Positions 53,120 through 62,453 are shown, numbered from the stretch's first letter. The stretch: 64,000 bases of DNA from Synechococcales cyanobacterium bin31.maxbin.ball.101 (GCA_013298165.1 JAAFJU010000005.1:1-64000), one strand, 5' to 3'. Numbers and translations are program-made. The notes: a model not told the origin generated them from the sequence alone.

Positions 53120-54821
53120 AATGGTTCTGTATTTCATGACAAATGGGTGGAAGAGGAGCTGCTACAGCAAGCTTAATGATTTTTTGATTGCCCGTTGAGC
53201 AAAACCCTTTCTCTTTAAATTCAAATGGTACATTCCACTTCCGCAGGCGATATGGAACAGCCGCAAAGGCTACATTTGAGTAGCCTTCTAAATATAAAGT
53301 AACAGCACCCTCTCGGTGTGCTGCGAGAGAATGTCTATATTGAAAATTGGAATAAACGTTATACCCTATACAGATAGACACTATCATAAGATGATTAACC
53401 ATCAACGTGATAAGAGCTAATTTATATAAGTAATAAGATGATTTTTTGAGTCTATCTCTGAAAGACACCAAGATGAACAATGGCAAATGAAATAGCTGAG
53501 GTATATATCTAGCGCTCCAAATATATGGATTTGATATTGTAGTCAACAATATTACACTAATCGCGAACATAGCATATTTTTCTGGAAACTCCTTGGCAAA
53601 TATTTGACGTATGACAGTAATCATCAATGCTATGAGAGATACAATGAATAAGATTCCGAATCCATTAAATCTCACATCAGGCTTTGCATAATTGCTCAAT
53701 GACTGGACAAAATTAAATCCAAACAAGTTATTGTAGATTGGCTGATAAGCAGTTGATGATGGATGGTTAGCTGGAAGTGTTGTCAGAGATCTAAATAGTG
53801 ATATAAATCTTGCTTCATCTTTCACTATCTCTGAATAAGCACCAATATTTTTTTTGATAAATTCGGAATGAACTTTGTCTGAAATTGGATAGATAGGATT
53901 ACCGTAGGTCAGTGAATTAGTGATATATGGATTAAATCCTATAACTATAAATATTAAAAACATACAAGAAGTAGAAGTAACGACACTTCTCAAAACCTTT
54001 TTATCCTTACTTAAAAGTAGGAATATACATAGCAAGAGAAAAGTAATACCAGAATAGACAAGCCCACTGAATTTTAAATTTGATATTAAAACCAAACACA
54101 AAAATCCCATGTACAAATTGGATTTATACGGGAATTTTACATACGCCGATAAAGTTACTAGGGAACACAGAAATAGAGAAGATATCTGACCATCAACATA
54201 ATTAGTAAAAAGTTGACTAATTGTCACAGGATTACATGTGAAAATGAAGCAAACAATGCAAGCTAGCCGATCTTTTTTTGAATTAGATTTTGAATTTTGA
54301 TAGGCTCCAAATAAAATGCAGTATGAAGCAATCAGGTACAATAAATTAAAAGCTTTTCCAGTTTCTGCATTATTAGTCAATACCGATAAAGATGCTGCGG
54401 ATACCCAGGAAAACTTTGGATAGCCTGTAGACCAAGGAGAATCAACAATAGGAGACCGTACTACATTCCATCCCTCCATAATCTGAACGATCGAGAAATA
54501 ATGATAATCTTGTCCGTCATACGATAAATCATAAATAAAACTTGAAGCAGCTATGGAAAGTGTATATATCGAAATTAATATAAGAATTATGCGGTATAAA
54601 TATTTTCGTCTCTCCTTTGACGAATTTTCTACATAAAGTCTTATGAGTAAGCTTGTGAAGCTAGCGATAAAGGATATTGATATTAGATTCCATGAGATAT
54701 AAAATCCTAGATAGCATATCATTACACACATCAATGATTGTAATAATATAAATATTGCAACATCAAAGTAAAGATTGCCTGAAAAAATTTTATTATGGCT
54801 ATTAACTTTAGACTTAAACAT
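53103..54821 (-). CDS. Multi-spanning GT-C-like membrane protein
   Basis: 572 residues with about ten to twelve transmembrane helices. The first large extracytoplasmic loop has SYDGQDYHYFSIVQIMEGWNV, reminiscent of the acidic loop motif of GT-C glycosyltransferases (PMT/ArnT type), which use polyprenyl-phosphate sugars. A C-terminal soluble tail of about 80 residues follows the last helix. The adjacent UbiA and HAD genes would make such a donor, supporting a role as a periplasm-facing pentosyltransferase. No close family assigned. Confidence 0.6.
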   Translation of the reverse strand: MFKSKVNSHNKIFSGNLYFDVAIFILLQSLMCVMICYLGFYISWNLISISFIASFTSLLIRLYVENSSKERRKYLYRIILILISIYTLSIAASSFIYDLSYDGQDYHYFSIVQIMEGWNVVRSPIVDSPWSTGYPKFSWVSAASLSVLTNNAETGKAFNLLYLIASYCILFGAYQNSKSNSKKDRLACIVCFIFTCNPVTISQLFTNYVDGQISSLFLCSLVTLSAYVKFPYKSNLYMGFLCLVLISNLKFSGLVYSGITFLLLCIFLLLSKDKKVLRSVVTSTSCMFLIFIVIGFNPYITNSLTYGNPIYPISDKVHSEFIKKNIGAYSEIVKDEARFISLFRSLTTLPANHPSSTAYQPIYNNLFGFNFVQSLSNYAKPDVRFNGFGILFIVSLIALMITVIRQIFAKEFPEKYAMFAISVILLTTISNPYIWSARYIPQLFHLPLFILVSFRDRLKKSSYYLYKLALITLMVNHLMIVSICIGYNVYSNFQYRHSLAAHREGAVTLYLEGYSNVAFAAVPYRLRKWNVPFEFKEKGFCSTGNQKIIKLAVAAPLPPICHEIQNHYENKK

Positions 54822-54844
54822 AGTGATTAAATTGTACTAGAGAT

Positions 54845-56056
54845 TTAGAATCCTTGATATTTTACAGGTTGAGGTGAATCGTAATTCATAACTCGAATAA
54901 TTGCTTCATTACTATATACATAGAAAGAATACATATACATAATCACGATAGCCATACTCGTAAGGATAAGCCTGACATTTTTCTTTAGCGAAATATTAGC
55001 GACAAATTGTGCCAGACACAATATGACTAGAAGATTTAGATAATACTCAGTTCTCAACGCAAGAGTTGCTCCTTGCATTGAAGAAAACATACAAAATATA
55101 ATTAAAAAGAAACAAACTTTGAGTAGAAATTTAAAATTATCAACTAGATATTCATTTGAAGTAACCTCTCTTAGTGATAGGAACCTTTTTTGGCGTCTAA
55201 AAAGCTCTAATGTATAGAGAAAACATATCATGACTGCATTAATAAGTAGTTTTATAGCTAACTTCTCACTTGTTTCTTCTGATTCATAATCATAGCTCCC
55301 ATAAATATCTTTTAAAATAACTGAAGATCCGAGGGAAGTAAGTATTATTGACAACTCTACTACAATTAAGGATAAAGAATAAGATGTAATTCTTGGATTT
55401 AGTGAAGGCTTAAATCTATAACATACGTAGAAAATTATCAACACAAATAGGCTTGAGATGTGAGAAAAGATTTGTAATCCAGCAGCAATTAACAATTTCT
55501 TATAATTTATTAATTTGTCTTTAAGAGAAGACTTACTAAATACAAAACCAATTGCGAGTACTGAATTAATTAAGCAAGATGCTGCAAGCCCTTGCCTTAG
55601 AAAATTTCCAAATAATAGAATTCCTCCATTTGTAAAAATCAAGTATGATAGTACGATTAGGAGCGAATTTACATTTTTCTTCGAGAATTTAGATACACCT
55701 TGAAAGAGGAGGATCATCAAAGTTGATTCGGTCATAGTCATGACAAATTGGTAATCTCTAGAAGCGAAAGAAAAAAGCTTCATAATAAGCATTAGCAAGA
55801 CATCAATTTTCGGGAAATTATGATTCCAAATTCCACGCACTGAAAAGTTAGTTATTTGAGCATAGTAAATACCTGGATCTCCATCAAAAACGTATCTCGA
55901 CCCAAGAGCTATTGACCATAATAAGTAAAGGAGAAGTGATAGATTAAATGTAATCTTCCTGGATTTTTGTGTAAAATTATCTATTATAAAGACAATTAAT
56001 ATTAATAAGAAGGATATGCTTGGTATAAATGCAGCAAATTTTAAGTTAGAGTCCAT
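54845..56056 (-). CDS. EpsG/Wzy-like polysaccharide polymerase
   Basis: 403 residues with at least nine predicted helices. The pattern IALGSRYVFDGDPGIYYAQI near residue 45, an early periplasmic loop with a D-x-x-x-Y, and the helical layout match EpsG-type Wzy polymerases, which join lipid-linked repeat units at the outer membrane face. Immediately follows the flippase gene. The ATG at 56056 comes just after the flippase stop; a TTG four codons earlier would overlap it. Confidence 0.7.
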   Translation of the reverse strand: MDSNLKFAAFIPSISFLLILIVFIIDNFTQKSRKITFNLSLLLYLLWSIALGSRYVFDGDPGIYYAQITNFSVRGIWNHNFPKIDVLLMLIMKLFSFASRDYQFVMTMTESTLMILLFQGVSKFSKKNVNSLLIVLSYLIFTNGGILLFGNFLRQGLAASCLINSVLAIGFVFSKSSLKDKLINYKKLLIAAGLQIFSHISSLFVLIIFYVCYRFKPSLNPRITSYSLSLIVVELSIILTSLGSSVILKDIYGSYDYESEETSEKLAIKLLINAVMICFLYTLELFRRQKRFLSLREVTSNEYLVDNFKFLLKVCFFLIIFCMFSSMQGATLALRTEYYLNLLVILCLAQFVANISLKKNVRLILTSMAIVIMYMYSFYVYSNEAIIRVMNYDSPQPVKYQGF

Positions 56057-56060
56057 TAAA

Positions 56061-57434
56061 TTAGTCAAGATAAAAGATACCTATAGTAGATATGCATAAA
56101 AACAATATTAATTGATACCTAATCCACTTAAGTAGCTCAAATACTGTAATCCCGAATAGTTTTCCTGACACATAAGATAGATAAGAGGTTATGAGCCAGC
56201 CAATGTTTCCTAATATTGCACCTCTTAATCCAAGACCATAAGACAAGTAAATTATCATTGTCAATGACAGTATGGCACTCAACACTTGAATCTTTGCAAT
56301 AATATCAGGTCTTTCTAAGCTCATCAACACATAGTACCCTACTGTACCGGAAGAACACAACGCTGTTATTATTACTGATATCTTAAATTCAAACAAGTAT
56401 TGAGTTGAATGAACGCTACTTAGAAAAAGTGACAAAATTGGGCGCGTACACAGAAGTAAACAAGTAGATAGTAATACTATGACTGTACTATGAGTTTGAA
56501 AACCGGATTTAACAATTTTCAAAGCTTTTTTATCCTGCTCACAGGCTATTATAAAACTAATGCTTGGAATAACAGGTTGGATTGAACGAGTCGCAAGAGA
56601 AGTAATCACTGCACAGACTTCTGTAATAACTGAGTAAATTCCTAAAGCATTCAAACCTAAAATAGATGAAACAATGAACCTATCACCTCTCCTAGACAAG
56701 AAAATTCCAACTGTTGCAATCCAATTTATCAAGGAAAATCTTGCTATTTCAACAGACTTTTTAGAAGACCAATTAAACCCTGTAAACAGATCCTTTATAA
56801 TTGAAGAAGCATAAAAAGCATAAATTATTAGTACAACTAAGTTGACTATTAGCTGCCACATTGCTAGGAAGGTAATGTCATGGCTAGAGTTTGATATTAA
56901 AATCCATCCTAAAGAAACGAAAAAAAATTGCAAGCCATCTAATATGGCGACAAATTTATATCTTTGATAAGACTGAACAACACTATTTATTACTTGTTGA
57001 AGAAGTTGAAAAGCTACAATACAGGATCCAATTTTAAGCATTTTTGACAAAAGTATTTTGTCAGATGCACTAGAAATTTTTAAAGGTATTAGTTTTAGAT
57101 CAGATATGCACCAAACTAAAACTAGCGAGAAGATTGAAATTATTGAAATAATAATTAAAATTGATGATAAAGTGCGAGAAAAATCAATATTATCTTTTTT
57201 AGATAAAGATTTAGATAAGAGAACTACAGTAGCAGATGACAAGCCTAACTCTGCAATCGAAAATACATCTATTATTGAGTTCCCCAGAACCCACAAGCCA
57301 TATCTCTCTAATCCAAGAGAATGTATTAAGTAAGGAATAGTTAGTACAGAAGATATTCCTTTGACTACACCAATTCCCAAAGTATAAACGGAGTTTTTAA
57401 CATCTTCTAAAAATTTGAACGATATTTTAGGCAC
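56061..57434 (-). CDS. Wzx-like flippase, copy 1
   Basis: 457 residues with 12-14 predicted helices; polysaccharide biosynthesis (MOP/MATE-like) flippase. Landmarks: LGLERYGLWVLGNSIIDVFSIAELGLS near the N-terminus and NWIATVGIFLSRRGDRFIVSSILG with charged residues in the middle. It moves the undecaprenyl-linked oligosaccharide to the periplasmic face. Strongly resembles the flippase at 58655-60007, so the cluster has two paralogues. Confidence 0.85.
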   Translation of the reverse strand: MPKISFKFLEDVKNSVYTLGIGVVKGISSVLTIPYLIHSLGLERYGLWVLGNSIIDVFSIAELGLSSATVVLLSKSLSKKDNIDFSRTLSSILIIISIISIFSLVLVWCISDLKLIPLKISSASDKILLSKMLKIGSCIVAFQLLQQVINSVVQSYQRYKFVAILDGLQFFFVSLGWILISNSSHDITFLAMWQLIVNLVVLIIYAFYASSIIKDLFTGFNWSSKKSVEIARFSLINWIATVGIFLSRRGDRFIVSSILGLNALGIYSVITEVCAVITSLATRSIQPVIPSISFIIACEQDKKALKIVKSGFQTHSTVIVLLSTCLLLCTRPILSLFLSSVHSTQYLFEFKISVIITALCSSGTVGYYVLMSLERPDIIAKIQVLSAILSLTMIIYLSYGLGLRGAILGNIGWLITSYLSYVSGKLFGITVFELLKWIRYQLILFLCISTIGIFYLD

Positions 57435-57545
57435 TGTTTACACAAAAGAGAACAAAATCTGAGCTAGTCCTATCTGACTATTATGCTTTAAAGTAGATAG
57501 GGCTAGTCATCATATCATTTCAAAAATGGAGGAAAATTATTAAAT

Positions 57546-58250
57546 TTAATTTTCCATCGGCTTCCTCGCGATCAAAATTACTTCTTCACATGGGATAACT
57601 TTTCTAAGGAACCACAAACCAAGTTGATAAGACTTAAACCCACCTTTCGCTAAGAAAGAGAGACGCTGTTCATATCCAAAAGGTCTATTTTCAACTAATT
57701 CAACTGTAAAACCTACCGTCGATACAAGATTACCTAAGGATTGAACACTCCAACTAAAGATATGACGGTTAGGATCATTAGGGTTGTATCGTCGATGAAG
57801 AGATGAAAACTCGTTAGGGACGCAAAGTATGAGACGTCCACCAGGAATTAAAAAATTATTGATTTGAGATAATACTTGAATTGGATCCGGAACATGTTCA
57901 AGAACATGGTGACAAAGCACTGCAGAGAATTTTTTGCTTTCTACTTCAGTAATATCGGTAGTGAAATTAATTCCATTAGATACATGCAAATCTTGGCCAG
58001 CATCACTAGCATCAAATCCAAATCGACTCCGGCACTTAAGATAGCGTAAGTTAACACCTAACCCAGATCCAAATTCTAGTAAATCATCTTCATTACTGAC
58101 GAAAGGCTGTAGTTTATATGCTCTCTGTTTTGCAATTGTACTAAGAATAAAGTCATCCTTTGAATGGACTGCACTATGATACTCCTCACCTCCTTCTTTG
58201 GAATAGCCAGAACGAACTGCATCTTTTACTACTTCGTCAGAAAATTTCAT
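57546..58250 (-). CDS. Class I SAM-dependent methyltransferase
   Basis: 234 residues. SAM-binding motif LLEFGSGLGVNLRYL near residue 58, then FSAVLCHHVLEHVPDP (motif IV) and FLIPGGRLILCVPNE (post-motif). Belongs to the Methyltransf_23 type common in polysaccharide clusters; probably O-methylates a sugar of the repeat unit or caps a chain. Stands between the two flippase genes. Confidence 0.85.
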   Translation of the reverse strand: MKFSDEVVKDAVRSGYSKEGGEEYHSAVHSKDDFILSTIAKQRAYKLQPFVSNEDDLLEFGSGLGVNLRYLKCRSRFGFDASDAGQDLHVSNGINFTTDITEVESKKFSAVLCHHVLEHVPDPIQVLSQINNFLIPGGRLILCVPNEFSSLHRRYNPNDPNRHIFSWSVQSLGNLVSTVGFTVELVENRPFGYEQRLSFLAKGGFKSYQLGLWFLRKVIPCEEVILIARKPMEN

Positions 58251-58534
58251 GATTTACCTCTAGGAAAATGCTTTACTGGATCTTAAATAATGAATGGTGG
58301 TGCAAACAGTATTTATTTCTACTAGGCCAGATTTTAACTTATAGCCATAAGCGGATTTAAGAATAGCAGGAAACGTAATCTCTCTTGACTACGCTCACAC
58401 TTGTGATATTTAAAGTAGATTAATAATCTATCTCCTTATCGTATCAATTTCTTAATTGGGTTCAAATCTTGATCTAAATTTTAATTTCCACGACTTAAAT
58501 TCTTACAGTCTTAATTTCCAATGGTGGTCTACCA
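58251..58534. other. AT-rich spacer, no gene seen
   Basis: First part of the 404-bp spacer between the flippase and methyltransferase genes; the rest is the 92-bp MITE-like element. I see no ORF, hairpin terminator or strong promoter here. Confidence 0.4.
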
Positions 58535-58626
58535 TATAGCAATCCGACGTGAATCGTGAGAAAGCTGTTGAGAGGCATCAAGGCTTTGAGCCGAAGCGTA
58601 CTCACAAATGAGATGAGATTGCTATA
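58535..58626. mobile_element. MITE-like element with TATAGCAATC ends
   Basis: A 92-bp segment bounded by inverted repeats of about 26 bp: left 58535-58560 and right 58601-58626 agree in 19 of 26 positions, with the outer ten (TATAGCAATC) identical. No coding capacity. Ends beginning with TA suggest mobilisation by an IS630/Tc1-type transposase. Confidence 0.6.
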
Positions 58627-58654
58627 GTACAATTTTAAATATCTAGAGCTAGAT

Positions 58655-60007
58655 CTAGCTTAGATTAAATCTATACAAACTTATTACTAGAAAAAACAAC
58701 CAGGGAACCTTAATCCAGTTCAATAAATCAGTAAATACAATATCAAACCTTTTTAAAGCAATAAAGGATAACAAAATAGTTACCGACCATCCTAAATTAC
58801 CTAAGACTGCTCCTACAAGTCCAAATTTAATCGAACCAGTTGTAATTAAAAATAATGATGTTAAAGATGCACATATTTGGATTACCGAACATATCTTAAC
58901 CATTTGAATACTTAGTAATAGATAATGCCCAACAGTTCCTATCGTATAGATGGTCGTTATCACTACAGCAATCCGAAACTCAAACAGAATATTTTCGATA
59001 GGCTGTTTTTGAAGAAATATATTTAGAATAAATCCAGAAAGTAGTAAAAATGTTACTCCTAATGATGTAGCCACATAGCTATGCAATTGAAAAGCTGATT
59101 TGATTTTATTAATAATTTCTGCCTGATTGATTTGCTTTCCTGAGTCTGCTGACAAAGAAGTAATTGCTGGAACTATTGGCTGGATGCTACGAGTAGCAAA
59201 CGCATGAATCAGATTTGTTGAGTCAATTATAATTGAATATAAACCTAACTGCTTAGGTCCCAACACAGTAGCAACTATCAATCGGTCAGATTTTTTGAAT
59301 AAGACAACTCCTAAAACAGATAACCAATTAACTACACTAAATACAATTACCTCACGCATTTTTTTAGGATTCCAAAGAAATCTAAAAAACAGACCTCCTA
59401 TAAATCTACTCATAAAACAACAATGAATAATGAGAAAAACCAATGAAGTTATAACTTGCCAAGTGATTAGGTCAGTAATTCCTCTTTGATTAACTGCTAA
59501 AATAGCCCATCCTAAACCCAGTGTAATAATCTGTAGGCTGTCGAGAATATTTAAAATTTTATATTGTTGACAAGCTTGCTCTACTCCAATGCAAATCTGT
59601 TGGAGTAGCTGTGCCCATATAGAAATAGAACCAATTTTTAGTGCAGCTATAACAGTCTGCTGCTGGAACGAATTTAATTGAGGTATCCACAAAACAATCA
59701 TGCTAGCTCCTTGCCAAAGACAGAAAGCAGCTAATGTAGCGATACAGAGCATTAAGAGGAAGGTAACACTTAGAGTCTCAGAAAACCCTTGTCTATCATT
59801 TCTTGATATATCTGTAGATAAGAAAACAGTCGTAGAAACTGAAAGTCCCGCCTCAGCAATTGCAAAAAGCTCAATAATGGAGCAGGTTAACGCCCAGACT
59901 CCATATTCTTCGATACCCATCACACGAGTGAGGATAAAAATGGTAACAATAGTATGAGTTGCTTTTACTACACCTGTGAATAGATTATAGAGTCCATTTT
60001 TTAGCAT
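58655..60007 (-). CDS. Wzx-like flippase, copy 2
   Basis: About 450 residues, 12-14 helices, MOP-family flippase. Aligns along its length with copy 1: MGIEEYGVWALTCSIIELFAIAEAGLS and NWLSVLGVVLFKKSDRLIVATVLG correspond to the landmarks there. Two flippases may serve two repeat-unit types, or one may be left from an older cluster. ATG at 60007 or GTG at 60013; a 155-bp MITE lies directly upstream of the start region. Confidence 0.85.
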   Translation of the reverse strand: MLKNGLYNLFTGVVKATHTIVTIFILTRVMGIEEYGVWALTCSIIELFAIAEAGLSVSTTVFLSTDISRNDRQGFSETLSVTFLLMLCIATLAAFCLWQGASMIVLWIPQLNSFQQQTVIAALKIGSISIWAQLLQQICIGVEQACQQYKILNILDSLQIITLGLGWAILAVNQRGITDLITWQVITSLVFLIIHCCFMSRFIGGLFFRFLWNPKKMREVIVFSVVNWLSVLGVVLFKKSDRLIVATVLGPKQLGLYSIIIDSTNLIHAFATRSIQPIVPAITSLSADSGKQINQAEIINKIKSAFQLHSYVATSLGVTFLLLSGFILNIFLQKQPIENILFEFRIAVVITTIYTIGTVGHYLLLSIQMVKICSVIQICASLTSLFLITTGSIKFGLVGAVLGNLGWSVTILLSFIALKRFDIVFTDLLNWIKVPWLFFLVISLYRFNLS

Positions 60008-60016
60008 TTGCACTTA

Positions 60017-60191
60017 TGTTAAAGCCCTTAGTGGTGTAGAAAACTTTTTTGGGTCAATTCCGAGCAAATGTACTATAGACTCAAGCCTAATATCCTCATC
60101 AAATCTTTAGTTATTCTCAATAAAAATTCTTGTTGAGAATATTGACTTTACTGGGTTTCAGGAGTTTTCTGCACCACTAAGTGTTAAAGCC
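60017..60191. mobile_element. 155-bp MITE with 10-bp target duplication
   Basis: Element at 60027-60181 with 19-bp terminal inverted repeats differing at one base (CTTAGTGGTGTAGAAAACT and its inverse at 60163-60181), flanked by a perfect direct repeat TGTTAAAGCC (60017-60026 and 60182-60191). Inside is a small hairpin (ATTCTCAA/TTGAGAAT). No ORF. Long duplications of this kind are known from IS4-type transposases. Confidence 0.8.
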
Positions 60192-60246
60192 ATACGTTTA
60201 GTTAGTGTAATGAGCTAGTATTGAATTTTAGGCTTAAACTAAATAA

Positions 60247-60996
60247 TTAGCGATTTTTCAGGAGGAACATGACACTGCCGCCTGAAAACGCAGAAGTAAT
60301 TTGTGGGGAAAATTTATAGGCTACATAGCGTATCCAATGAATAAATTTTTTAATGAAATTACCTGAGTTAAAAGTTAAGATAAAGTTAGTTGCGCCTGTA
60401 ATCTGAAAGTCAACTATCTCAAATGGAGACTCTTTAAGCATTAACCGAGCGCTCTCCCAAGAGAAAAAGTGAATGTGATTATAGGCTTTATTAGAGCGGG
60501 TACAAGCTCCAGTTATCCAATGTCCTAGGCTTTGCTCAATGGGTAAGTGAAGAATTAGATATTGGGATTTTCCAGCTAGTCCACGCAAAATTTCCCAGGG
60601 ATTTTCCACATGTTCTAAGACATCAATACAAAAAATGATATCTAAGTTATGAGGAATATCTTCTACGGGTGCAACATGAAATGAAACATGACTATCTGAA
60701 AAATAGTTATTAGATTTTGCTTGTTCGATCGCCATTTGTGAAATGTCGTATCCAACAATTTTAAACTCGACTCCTTTATCTTTCAAAAGACTTGCTAATG
60801 GTAGGAGAAAAGCACCATCACCACATCCAATTTCTGCGACATTTAAGAATCTAGGTAAATCCAAGCTAGATTTCTTCAAAAGAGCATCTACTACTTTTAC
60901 TTTAAAGCTAGAACTCTTGCCAAGGTTATTTTTCCAGAACTCGTCGGAAGTATAGTAATCAGATGCTTGAGTCTTTAATTCCAAATTCTTAGTCAT
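60247..60996 (-). CDS. Class I SAM-dependent methyltransferase
   Basis: 249 residues. Motif I VAEIGCGDGAFLLPLASLL near residue 53, acidic IVGYDIS, DIIFCIDVLEHVENPWEIL as motif IV, then YLILHLPIEQSLGHW. A C-terminal hydrophobic patch (NFIKKFIHWIRYVAYKF) may associate with the membrane. First gene of the lower part of the minus-strand cluster; a flippase follows, an arrangement repeated once more downstream. Confidence 0.83.
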   Translation of the reverse strand: MTKNLELKTQASDYYTSDEFWKNNLGKSSSFKVKVVDALLKKSSLDLPRFLNVAEIGCGDGAFLLPLASLLKDKGVEFKIVGYDISQMAIEQAKSNNYFSDSHVSFHVAPVEDIPHNLDIIFCIDVLEHVENPWEILRGLAGKSQYLILHLPIEQSLGHWITGACTRSNKAYNHIHFFSWESARLMLKESPFEIVDFQITGATNFILTFNSGNFIKKFIHWIRYVAYKFSPQITSAFSGGSVMFLLKNR

Positions 60997-61139
60997 AACA
61001 CATGGTTCTCCAATTAATTATTGTCTACTAGCAGCATAAAAGCAAAAACTTTTATCTATACACGACTATTTCGTCTAAACAGTCATCAATCTTAATCGAT
61101 CGAAAGACGTGAACTGTCATCAGGATCACTTTCACACAT

Positions 61140-61365
61140 GGTGTTTACAGTTTAGGGCGATCGAAAGCATGATCACCCTCGTTATTCCGGCTACCCAATT
61201 CTTAGCTGGACTCGCATCATGAGAAGATTGCTCTCCCTTCTGAGCCAAGAACTGAATGAAATCAAAGACCTATTGACGATGAGTCGGAGACAATGACTCA
61301 ACCGCAGCCATGATTTCATCTAAAGAACTACTAGCCTGAGTCGGTTGAAGTATCTGAGCTGTCAT
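61140..61365 (-). pseudogene. Broken antitoxin gene (DUF2281-like)
   Basis: On the minus strand, an ATG at 61363-61365 with AGAGAGGTGATGCTG ahead opens 31 codons ending LSPTHRQ, then TAG, and the frame continues VFDFIQFLAQKGEQSS and WVAGI. This is the usual sequence of small cyanobacterial antitoxins (LSPEQQQxVLDFxEFLxQK), interrupted by one stop codon and lacking the normal C-terminal tail. No toxin gene is nearby. The rest of the 470-bp spacer shows no gene. Confidence 0.6.
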
Positions 61366-61466
61366 CAGCATCACCTCTCTAGTTACAGTTCCTTATGTTA
61401 GCGTAGCCCAAAGCCAAAGGTGCTAATTCTCACAATTGCTGCTCCATCAACCGCAACGATCGCGCA

Positions 61467-62450
61467 TCATCTAAATGTCTTTTCCCACTCAAAAGCCGAT
61501 CGCACACTCTCCTCCAATTCTGAATACCTAGGCTCCCAATCCAAAACGCTGTGAATCTTAGCAACATCAGCCGTCACACAAGCAGGATCTCCCAGTCTTC
61601 TTTCCGACTCCACAACAGTAAAGCCATTATCAGAAAGATCTTGAACACACTTAGCAACTTCCCTCACACTATAACCACGACCATAACCACAATTGAAAAC
61701 CTGGCTACCCCCTCCATTTTCTAAATAGCGCAATGCAGACAAATGCGCCGAAGCCAAATCTTCCACATGGATAAAGTCTCTAATCGCACTGCCATCAGGC
61801 GTTGGAAAATCAGTCCCAAAAATCTCTAACGCAGGTCTTCGCCCCAACGCCGCATCACAAGCCATCCGAATTAAGTGAGTAGCATTCTCAGTCCGTTGTC
61901 CCAGCGTCCCACTACTATCAGCCCCCGCCACATTAAAGTATCTCAAAATGACATACCGTAACTGACTGGCCCTTGCAAAGTCTTGGATCATCCACTCACT
62001 CATGAGCTTCGATCGGCCATAGGGATTAATCGGATTGGTCCTTGCATCTTCCCGTACCGGAACTTCCTCCGGTTCCCCATACACCGCCGCCGTACTGGAA
62101 AAGACTAATTTCTCAATCCCGAACTTCTCACAACACCGCAGCAAATTCAGAGTATTGCAAGTGTTGTTTGAGTAATAATCCAGCGGATGTTTCACCGATT
62201 CTGGAACGACCAAGCTCGCTGCAAAATGCAGTACGGCATCAAACTGATGCTGTTCAAAGACCTGAGAAAGCCGATCGAAATCCTTCAGATCCCCAACAAT
62301 CAGATCCCCATACAGTACCGACTCCGCAAACCCAGTCGAGAGATTGTCATACACCACAATCTCATAGCCCGCTTCTCCCAATTGCTTTACCACATGGGAG
62401 CCAATATATCCTGCTCCCCCTGTAACCAAAACCTTCCCTGAATCACGCAT
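61467..62450 (-). CDS. galE: UDP-glucose 4-epimerase GalE
   Basis: 327-residue extended SDR. NAD motif VTGGAGYIGSHV at residues 8-19, Ser in FSSTAAVYG, catalytic YGRSK near 147, and LRYFNVAGADSSG typical of GalE. It interconverts UDP-glucose and UDP-galactose (possibly the N-acetyl forms), giving galactose units for the polysaccharide. Only 3 bp separate it from the initiating transferase gene upstream, so they are co-transcribed. Confidence 0.92.
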   Translation of the reverse strand: MRDSGKVLVTGGAGYIGSHVVKQLGEAGYEIVVYDNLSTGFAESVLYGDLIVGDLKDFDRLSQVFEQHQFDAVLHFAASLVVPESVKHPLDYYSNNTCNTLNLLRCCEKFGIEKLVFSSTAAVYGEPEEVPVREDARTNPINPYGRSKLMSEWMIQDFARASQLRYVILRYFNVAGADSSGTLGQRTENATHLIRMACDAALGRRPALEIFGTDFPTPDGSAIRDFIHVEDLASAHLSALRYLENGGGSQVFNCGYGRGYSVREVAKCVQDLSDNGFTVVESERRLGDPACVTADVAKIHSVLDWEPRYSELEESVRSAFEWEKTFR

Positions 62451-62453
62451 AAG

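Noticed and set aside
58440-58500. Possible tRNA because of a GGTTCAAATC-like stretch
   Set aside because: No acceptor or anticodon stem can be built around it.
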